Below, one piece after another: positions 3,601 through 6,519 of a stretch of 6,519 bases of DNA (its first letter is position 1; each line of letters opens with the position of its first letter). A model generated the notes under the pieces. It did not search any database, had not been told where the DNA came from, and was given only the letters and a program-made list of their open reading frames with translations. The translations under genes were made by a program, and so were the position numbers. The DNA comes from SIG480 sp045533555 (lineage in GTDB: Bacteria; Bacillota; Clostridia; Oscillospirales; JAAYXM01), in NCBI GenBank assembly GCA_045533555.1, contig JAZSHZ010000063.1, positions 1 through 6,519 on the forward strand, in the 5' to 3' direction.

Positions 3601-6519
3601 GCTTACGGATGACGTTGATGCCGATGGTCAGGGAACTGAAGGTTCAGCGTATAATGCCGGATGGGTTTCTAATATGATGCTGGTGCAGGAGGTTTTGGAG
3701 GATTACCCCTCGGGGATAAATCTTTTTGAAATCCCCAAATATACGCAGATGTTGTATTCCAATATCCCCCTTATGTCTGCAACATACACTCCACAGATTG
3801 GAGACAGCTCGTCAACACTTGGAAAAGATCATTGGATGACCGCCGCAATTGCTCAGGACGGCTGGGAAGGGCTTTCTGATCCGGTTTTTGCACAGCTTTT
3901 ATATTTGTTCAACGGCAATAAGGCAGACGGGCTGCATTATGAAATTACAGAAGAAAATCCCGAGCGCCTTGAAGATGAAGTGCAGGCAGTAATTGATGAG
4001 TACGGAGAATTCAAGCTATCATCGGAGGTTATGACAGGTTTTGGCTTTGCAGCTCTTCGAAGCGGTGATGATTTTACAAGCAGTGTAAACGCTTCCGGTA
4101 AGGATACACGCCGTGATGTATGGATGTATTTCGGTACACTTGGTGCAAGCCATGCGCACACCTGCGCGCTGAACCTTGGAATGACAGCATTTGGTTTAAA
4201 CTTCATGCCGGACTTAGGCTATCCTGCAGCAACAGGAAATGATGTAAACCGTGCTCAGTGGATTGATACAACATTTTCTCATAACACTGTTATTGTTGAC
4301 GATAAACAGCAGAAGGGCGATATTGAAATCCGCGGTAAAATAAAGCATTTTTCCGATGACGGTAACATTAAGCTTATGGATGTTTCAGCACCGTTCGCAT
4401 ATCCTGCTGAGACATATTCCGTTGATGAATATCGCAGAAGTATTCTGCAGATAGATGTTGATGACGAAAACTCATATGTTGTGGACTTCTTCCGGGTTCT
4501 TGGAGGAAACAGCCACACCTACAATCTGCATGCTTCTTCAAACGCAATTTCAGAGCATCTGGGACTTGGTGAAGTTGTTCCGCAGACGGACGAAAACGGA
4601 AACTACATAGGTTCATACGCAGGTCCCGATGTACCGTACGGAGAAGGTGCTGCCGGTATTCCGTATGGTCACACCTGGCTTGAAAATGTTGACCGTGCAT
4701 CCAATCCGGAAGATAAGATGGAGATAGATTTTGAAATAAAGGATTTCAACAAGGCGATTAAGGACTCCAAAGGACTACATCTCAGGATGACAATGCTTAA
4801 CGGAACCAATGTTGCAAAGGGTGCAAAATCAAGCCTCGCTATTGCAGACGGACATCCGCCGCAGAAGGCAGAAAACAAGAATATCGACAGACTCAAATAC
4901 GTTCTTCTTAAGAACGAGGGAGAAAACCTCGATTCAACATTTACAACAGTCTTTGAACCGTACAGAAACAAGAGATATCTATCATCTTCCGACGAACTTG
5001 TGATGACTCCTGTTGACGGCACACCTGCGAAATCAGATGATGCCCGTGCAGTTAAGGTGATGCACACAAACGGACGTGTGGACTACATCTTTTGGGCAAC
5101 AAACAACAGCGTTACCTATGAAGTTACCGACGGTGATATGACGCTTGCGTTCCGTGGATTTATGGGTGTTTACACATTGCAGAATGGTGAGAATACGTTG
5201 AGGTATCTTCATGACGGCGATATCCTCTGTGAGAAAACAGAAGACGGCATTGTGACAACAGGTAAGCTCGCATCCATAGAAGGAAGCGTTAAGTCCTTCA
5301 CCAGAACTCCCGAAGAAAAGAATGAAATTATCATTATGCCTGCACCGGGGATTTCCGTAACAAACGAAGAACTGTGTGCGCTTCGTGGAAAGCTTCTTGT
5401 TGTGGACAACGGTGATGATGTAAGAAGCGGAACATTTAAGATTGAAGGTGCATCTCTTTCCGGTGATGATATCACAATTGACATTGGAAGAGTTACACCG
5501 ATACGTCAGTACGTGGATGCATATGAACCGGAAAAAGGCTATGTGTATATGATAGCCGAGGGGCAGAATGCGCGCATTCCGCTTAGCGTAAGCGAGGATG
5601 ATGCACCTGAGTTTGACAGTGTTGTAGATGAATTCAGTGTTTCGGCAGGAAGTTCGATAACGGTTAAGGTAAATGCTGAAAGTCCGCTTGAAGGAAAAAC
5701 AATAACGTATGTTGGTACAACACTTCCGCGAGGTGCATCGCTTGATGCAGAAACAGGCACACTTATCTGGAAACCGACAGCTTCACAGATAGGTAAAAAT
5801 CATATTGCAATAACTGCACGCGACAACGATGGAAGAGAAACAACCATAAACTTCAGTATTGATGTTTACGGTTCAACAACAGGCGGAGCTTCCGGCGGTG
5901 GAGGTGGTGGCGGAGAAACAACAACTCCGACAGTTCCGATCACGCCTGATAAAGAAGAAGTAACAACTCCGACAGCACCTTCAACCGATGGTGATACACG
6001 CTTTATCGACCTCTCTGAACATTCGTGGGCGGCAGATTCTATTAACGCACTTGCTTCGAGCGGTATAATCAAGGGAACAAGCGAAAATACCTTCTCACCT
6101 GCAAATAACATCACACGAGCAGACTATGCAATTCTCCTTGTTCGTGCATTTGAGCTTCAGAGCGATAATGAAGAAAACTTTGCAGACGTAGAAGAAAGCG
6201 ACTACTTCGCAAAAGAGCTTGCAATCGCACGTAATACAGGTGTTGTAAACGGCATCGGTGATAACAAGTATGCACCGAGAAATGCAATCACACGTCAGGA
6301 TATGATGGTGATAGTTTACCGCGCATTGAAGTCAATGAACAAGCTTGATGTAGGGAACGGCGTCCTCGACGTCCCGCAAGGTTCTGACTTTGACACTGTC
6401 TCCTACTATGCCCGTGAAGCAGTCTCTGCACTTATAACAAGCGGTCTTGTAAACGGAAAGAGCGGCAAAATCGCCCCGACCGACTACACAACAAGAGCAG
6501 AAGTTGCAGTTCTCATTAA
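2..6519 (+). CDS. Giant cell-surface heparinase II/III-like polysaccharide lyase with Ig-like modules and C-terminal SLH repeats (partial at both ends)
   Basis: One uninterrupted reading frame of 2172 full codons plus two bases of the next codon; I translated it completely and found no stop. There is no start codon to choose and no signal peptide, so the N-terminus, which must carry an export signal if the SLH repeats are used, lies left of the window. Order seen: beta-sandwich, Big_2-like, beta-sandwich, Big_2-like, Ig-like, helical connector, CxxC...CxxC knuckle, heparinase II/III-like toroid and beta-sandwich, unassigned beta region, He_PIG-like domain, Gly/Thr/Pro linker, three SLH repeats. 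Heparinase II/III superfamily enzymes cleave uronate-containing polysaccharides by beta-elimination; SLH repeats bind pyruvylated secondary cell wall polymers. I infer a wall-anchored extracellular lyase. The substrate is unknown, and a non-catalytic or hydrolytic role is not excluded. The typical enzyme core is about 600-900 residues, so most of this protein is accessory. The last SLH repeat is nearly complete, so the true stop is probably only a few codons past the right edge. Confidence 0.93.
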   Translation, partial: MFKNTTNGGPSGISTTLSALDGSSGFTDYADGRDWAYLGYAGNGANGSAYMKISNCLEGITLKGQWIALKIKAPEPGTYSVSASAYMYYRNTNNMEIYLVPMNAVLDSANNKTAADVFAISNTDMYGTVSSGVCSGYTPFADGKLGAYDISEYLVGSANIRTASTDANNATVSECVLDNTKPISVTDDTEEYVLLFVSNGTGNYHNIRPATLTLGKKGEAPASVELICDTEMRVGGNSIKAKATVKTATGSQFLGAYSIKYTSSDESVATVDDDGNIIAKGAGNARITVFAAEEGADDVSILNAVATDYVDITVHEDFESGTYSFVLTTDAILASSGLITADGKVLNGNFTKITPDKLNWMTNGYAIEGMNGHHSGNSCCMTESSLVYMIRTDGGTNRVYDNNPYIVIRLKEISAGLYRLSLFNSSASTGTAPMKVYFGKAPESYPGVGGIIDLCDNYGLLGIHDSRTAHDGTEELPAEHFEVYAEEDGDYYMVLLADPETYAMNPTATSDRPYQYVYLDNIKLETVKPLGAAELSVELDNISAPKKTQARISLFAEDGSEFIGEYDVKYSSDNTSAAVIDETSGLVTAKEVDGDTRVKITAEITPKAEPENIKTAYAYLTVTSVPEIEEIISITAGGSEHIRLTTKEVQDRIPIYVTASDNSGGEITQNEVQLKVTALNPEIADIDETFNIIPKAPGKASFEVSAVCRGKETPVKTATLTVAYAKEKSTYMTAKEAEIARANINKYDWAEKSAKSAIEEADKIVANLEILYEMIPSEGIPRNCVPGNHTDPYVYMCRYCGCDIRADYGMYGLITNPIQRPWKIQCPDCKRLFPSNDFGSFYKLGLNEYGEFDRIRALEKHHEMIYHKNGVCSYAEECGKLPAEENRTEWLEYFGYGQGYLKNTAYQELYTSGNSLNGIDPFYYNADLDGDGKADEAQRMLGGGYGEVSAGMLWGVDDGFGYVPLEENGEERYPVNINGNRYTDKYGLQVYERHMYIATYVHNGVWYGLSSGQSGVIKYGVGNCASAYFYTGDKKYGRVAAILLDRVADFYPDLNYEQHTQLFGHPYQGKIVDRIWSCSTAVFYIQAYDEIFELYETDPYIIEFINSRKVNGEPLKFRYAKENGNQIRTHIEDGIIRESLEGLKSGKVAGNYGMDQKVNAIGAVVLDSQPETSGWLEFMMAAGWHTLPGMGSTGGSIYEQLTDDVDADGQGTEGSAYNAGWVSNMMLVQEVLEDYPSGINLFEIPKYTQMLYSNIPLMSATYTPQIGDSSSTLGKDHWMTAAIAQDGWEGLSDPVFAQLLYLFNGNKADGLHYEITEENPERLEDEVQAVIDEYGEFKLSSEVMTGFGFAALRSGDDFTSSVNASGKDTRRDVWMYFGTLGASHAHTCALNLGMTAFGLNFMPDLGYPAATGNDVNRAQWIDTTFSHNTVIVDDKQQKGDIEIRGKIKHFSDDGNIKLMDVSAPFAYPAETYSVDEYRRSILQIDVDDENSYVVDFFRVLGGNSHTYNLHASSNAISEHLGLGEVVPQTDENGNYIGSYAGPDVPYGEGAAGIPYGHTWLENVDRASNPEDKMEIDFEIKDFNKAIKDSKGLHLRMTMLNGTNVAKGAKSSLAIADGHPPQKAENKNIDRLKYVLLKNEGENLDSTFTTVFEPYRNKRYLSSSDELVMTPVDGTPAKSDDARAVKVMHTNGRVDYIFWATNNSVTYEVTDGDMTLAFRGFMGVYTLQNGENTLRYLHDGDILCEKTEDGIVTTGKLASIEGSVKSFTRTPEEKNEIIIMPAPGISVTNEELCALRGKLLVVDNGDDVRSGTFKIEGASLSGDDITIDIGRVTPIRQYVDAYEPEKGYVYMIAEGQNARIPLSVSEDDAPEFDSVVDEFSVSAGSSITVKVNAESPLEGKTITYVGTTLPRGASLDAETGTLIWKPTASQIGKNHIAITARDNDGRETTINFSIDVYGSTTGGASGGGGGGGETTTPTVPITPDKEEVTTPTAPSTDGDTRFIDLSEHSWAADSINALASSGIIKGTSENTFSPANNITRADYAILLVRAFELQSDNEENFADVEESDYFAKELAIARNTGVVNGIGDNKYAPRNAITRQDMMVIVYRALKSMNKLDVGNGVLDVPQGSDFDTVSYYAREAVSALITSGLVNGKSGKIAPTDYTTRAEVAVLI
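665..943 (+). other. Bacterial Ig-like domain 1 (Big_2 type)
   Basis: Residues 222-314 show the Big_2 pattern: an opening strand (ASVELI), a middle strand ending in YTSSDESVATVDDDGNIIA (residues 261-279), then KGAGNARITVFA and a closing strand, DYVDITV. The S-D-x-S-V-A-T-V-D-x-x-G-x-I-x-A-K-G-x-G core is diagnostic of this family. Such domains act as spacers or adhesion modules in surface proteins. Length of about 93 residues fits the family. Confidence 0.85.
944..1585 (+). other. Beta-sandwich domain B (possible carbohydrate-binding module), paralogous to domain A
   Basis: Residues 315-528. The segment PYIVIRLKEISAGLYRLSLF (residues 405-424) matches domain A's QWIALKIKAPEPGTYSVSA in length and pattern, and is followed in both by a strand of the form xMxIYLV or MKVYFG. 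The end, YQYVYLDNIKLETVK, parallels the end of domain A and is typical of a last beta-strand in a sandwich module. It contains a vicinal Cys pair (residues 339-kb-independent numbering 379-380, in GNSCC). It leads directly into the second Big_2-like domain. Binding function is inferred from position and fold pattern, not from a recognised family signature. Confidence 0.55.
1595..1876 (+). other. Bacterial Ig-like domain 2 (Big_2 type)
   Basis: Residues 532-625. The core YDVKYSSDNTSAAVIDETSG (residues 567-586) followed by LVTAKEVDGDTRVKITAEI and the closing strand AYAYLTVTSV is the Big_2 arrangement of domain 1, with the V-x-Y-S-S-D-x-x-S-A-A-V-I-D-x-x-S-G-L-V-T-A signature kept. It forms the second half of the repeated sandwich-plus-Ig unit. 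Its expected role is that of a structural spacer. Confidence 0.8.
1877..2176 (+). other. Ig-like domain 3 (divergent Big-type fold)
   Basis: Residues 626-725 keep the beta-rich rhythm of a bacterial Ig domain: IEEIISITAGG, RIPIYVTASDNSG, VQLKVTALNPEIADIDETF, then IPKAPGKASFEVSAV and ATLTVAYA. The run NPEIADID-x-x-F-N-I-I-P-K-A-P-G-K-A corresponds to the V-A-x-V-D-x-x-G-x-I-x-A-x-x-x-G-x-A core of Big_2, with the glycine turn replaced. It links the accessory half of the protein to the enzyme half. The family call is less certain than for the first two Ig domains. Confidence 0.6.
2177..2389 (+). other. Alpha-helical connector preceding the catalytic region
   Basis: Residues 726-796 change abruptly from beta-rich to helical sequence: TAKEAEIARANINKYDWAEK (residues 733-752) then AKSAIEEADKIVANLEILYE. 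The pattern of a helix with R-x-N-x-x-x-Y-x-W-A followed by an A-D-x-I helix and a short x-I-P-x-x-G-I-P-R stretch is typical of the N-terminal edge of heparinase II/III-like and related alpha/alpha-toroid enzymes. I take it as the start of the enzyme part. Confidence 0.6.
2390..2488 (+). other. CxxC...CxxC zinc-ribbon-like knuckle
   Basis: Residues 797-829 hold Cys797-x2-Cys800-Gly-Cys802, a 23-residue loop, then Cys826-Pro-Asp-Cys829. The CRYCG and CPDC halves look like the two knuckles of a rubredoxin-type or zinc-ribbon metal site. The sequence continues into RLFPSNDFGSFYKLGL, which looks like part of the catalytic domain. Comparable CPxCG...CPxC...FPSNDF segments occur, to my recollection, in some heparinase II/III-like proteins, so this may be a structural zinc site of a subfamily and not a separate domain. 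Metal binding is inferred. Confidence 0.6.
2489..4021 (+). other. Heparinase II/III-like alpha/alpha-toroid domain
   Basis: Residues 830-1340 are mostly helical, with hallmarks of the superfamily toroid: AYFYTGDKKYGRVAAILLDR (residues 1027-1046), the common Y-x-x-T-G-D-x-x-Y-x-x-x-A helix pair; STAVFYIQAYDEIFEL (1079-1094), equivalent to the A-Y-D helix; GNYGMDQK (1150-1157), the Asn-containing active-site loop; DGWEGLSDPVF; and EGSAYNAGW (1213-1221), where Tyr1217 sits where the catalytic tyrosine of lyases in this superfamily is expected. Known relatives (PL12, PL15, PL17, PL21 and others) act on glycosaminoglycans or alginate. An acidic Asp-rich loop at 2780-2809 is inserted near the front. 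The residue roles are assigned by pattern, not by alignment. Confidence 0.75.
2780..2809 (+). other. EF-hand-like/dockerin-like calcium loop within the toroid
   Basis: Residues 927-936 read DLDGDGKADE. Acidic or oxygen ligands fall at positions 1, 3, 5 and 9-10, with a glycine at 6, the D-x-D-x-D-G-x-x-D pattern of calcium-binding loops in dockerins, thrombospondin type 3 repeats and EF-hands. Only one copy is present and it lies inside the enzyme region, so it is not a dockerin domain. A structural calcium site is a reasonable inference. Confidence 0.5.
4022..5272 (+). other. Heparinase II/III-like C-terminal beta-sandwich with His-x-His and His-Asn signatures
   Basis: Residues 1341-1757. 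The run FGTLGASHAHTCALNLG (residues 1377-1393), then AFGLNFMPDLGYP, then WIDTTFSHNTVIVDDKQQ (1420-1437) is the signature of the superfamily's beta domain. By analogy with Pedobacter heparinase II, where a catalytic His and a zinc site of His, Asp and His lie in this region, His1384 would be the catalytic or substrate-binding His, and His1386, Asp1404 and His1427 candidate metal ligands. After this, strands such as RSILQIDVDDENSYVVDFFRV and SHTYNLHASS follow the usual order of the family. The usual Asp after the HxH pair is replaced by Thr-Cys here. I am confident of the family, not of the individual roles. Confidence 0.8.
5273..5599 (+). other. Unassigned beta-rich segment between enzyme core and He_PIG-like domain
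   Basis: Residues 1758-1866. The stretch contains SFTRTPEEKNEIIIMPAPG, RGKLLVVDNGDDVRSGTFKI (1795-1814), DDITIDIGRVTPIRQYVDAY and KGYVYMIAEGQNARIPLSVS. The alternating strand pattern suggests one small beta domain of about 100 residues. I do not recognise a family. It may be the last part of the enzyme's beta-sandwich or an independent Ig-like spacer. Confidence 0.5.
5600..5872 (+). other. Putative Ig domain of the He_PIG/cadherin-like type
   Basis: Residues 1867-1957. The pattern SITVKVNAESPLEGKTITY, then TTLPRGASLDAETGTLIWKP (residues 1906-1925), then TASQIGKNHIAITARDNDGR and a closing strand INFSIDVYG is diagnostic: L-P-x-G-A-S-L-D-x-x-T-G-x-L-x-W-x-P-T-x-x-Q-x-G-x-x-x-I-x-x-x-A-x-D. These domains are spacers or adhesion modules in surface and secreted enzymes. 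Length of about 90 residues is normal for the family. Confidence 0.85.
5873..5998 (+). other. Flexible Gly-rich and Thr/Pro linker before the SLH repeats
   Basis: Residues 1958-1999 are low complexity: TTGGAS, seven glycines in a row (1965-1971, bases 5894-5914), then TTTPTVPITPDKEEVTTPTAP. This composition is the usual flexible, often glycosylated, tether between an enzyme and its wall anchor. It predicts no fold. Confidence 0.9.
5920..5975 (+). repeat. 14-base direct repeat in the linker
   Basis: The sequence aacaactccgacag occurs at 5920-5933 and again at 5962-5975, 42 bases (14 codons) apart and in the same frame, encoding the core of each Thr-Thr-Pro-Thr unit. It suggests that the linker grew, or can change length, by in-frame repeat slippage. 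Confidence 0.7.
5999..6157 (+). other. S-layer homology (SLH) repeat 1
   Basis: Residues 2000-2052. RFIDLSEHSWAADSINALAS, then SGIIKGTSENTFSPANNITR, then ADYAILLVRAFEL is a complete SLH repeat with the F-x-D-x-x-x-x-x-W-A-x-x-x-I-x-x-L opening, the G-T-x-x-x-x-F-S-P turn and the I-T-R-A core. SLH repeats usually come in threes and bind pyruvylated secondary cell wall polymer of Gram-positive cells. Confidence 0.93.
6176..6331 (+). other. S-layer homology (SLH) repeat 2
   Basis: Residues 2059-2110. NFADVEESDYFAKELAIAR, TGVVNGIGDNKYAPRNAITR and QDMMVIVYRALK match the SLH consensus, with ITRQD in place of the usual TRAE. It follows repeat 1 after six residues. Confidence 0.92.
6362..6517 (+). 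other. S-layer homology (SLH) repeat 3, cut at the window end
   Basis: Residues 2121-2172. VLDVPQGSDFDTVSYYAREA, VSALITSGLVNGKSGKIAPT and TTRAEVAVLI carry the SLH pattern including the TRAE motif. The repeat normally ends a few residues later (about R-x-L), so only its last turn is missing. A third repeat completes the usual trimeric wall-binding unit. Confidence 0.88.

Noticed and set aside
5866..6114. Antisense frame with a proline run
   Set aside because: The proline run is just the complement of the glycine codons in the linker; the + strand has clear He_PIG and SLH sequence here.
6517..6519. TAA at the last three bases as the stop codon of the gene
   Set aside because: It is out of frame. 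The open frame reads ATT at 6515-6517, followed by the incomplete codon AA. The frame that contains this TAA has stops near the left edge (a TGA around base 100), so the true stop is outside the window.
1..6519. CRISPR arrays, tRNA or rRNA genes, insertion sequences, terminators
   Set aside because: No repeat-spacer pattern, no inverted terminal repeats, no cloverleaf or rRNA-like sequence seen; every base is accounted for by the one open frame.

Overview
The whole window lies inside one very large protein-coding gene on the + strand. The frame whose codons begin at base 2 has no stop codon from the first base to the last: 2172 complete codons, with the 5' and 3' ends both cut off by the window edges. 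No start codon, ribosome binding site, promoter, terminator, RNA gene, mobile element or CRISPR array is visible. The window is therefore best described as a domain map of one giant modular protein. Residue numbers below count from the codon at bases 2-4, not from the true N-terminus.

Organism: three S-layer homology (SLH) repeats at the C-terminal end, bacterial Ig-like (Big_2 type) modules, a glycine and Thr/Pro linker, mixed AT/GC codon use (mid-forties GC by eye) and TGG-only tryptophan all fit a Gram-positive anaerobic member of the Clostridia, perhaps an uncultured gut or rumen polysaccharide degrader. Lineages such as Monoglobus are known for SLH-borne carbohydrate-active enzymes, but the exact lineage is a guess.

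Layout: (1) bases 2-2176, an N-terminal accessory region in which a beta-sandwich, possibly carbohydrate-binding, followed by an Ig-like module occurs twice, then a third Ig-like module. (2) Bases 2177-2488, a helical connector and a four-cysteine zinc-ribbon-like knuckle. (3) Bases 2489-5272, the enzyme core of the heparinase II/III superfamily: an alpha/alpha toroid followed by the beta-sandwich domain with the H-x-H ... DLGYP ... SHNT signature. (4) Bases 5273-5599, a beta-rich segment I cannot assign. (5) Bases 5600-5872, a putative Ig (He_PIG-like) domain. (6) Bases 5873-5998, a flexible Gly/Thr/Pro linker. (7) Bases 5999 to the end, three SLH repeats, the last cut just before its C-terminal end.

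How it works together (inference): the SLH repeats would hold the protein on the cell wall, the linker and Ig modules would act as spacers, the N-terminal beta-sandwiches might bind polysaccharide, and the heparinase-like core would cleave an acidic (uronate-containing) glycan at the cell surface by beta-elimination. The substrate cannot be read from the sequence.
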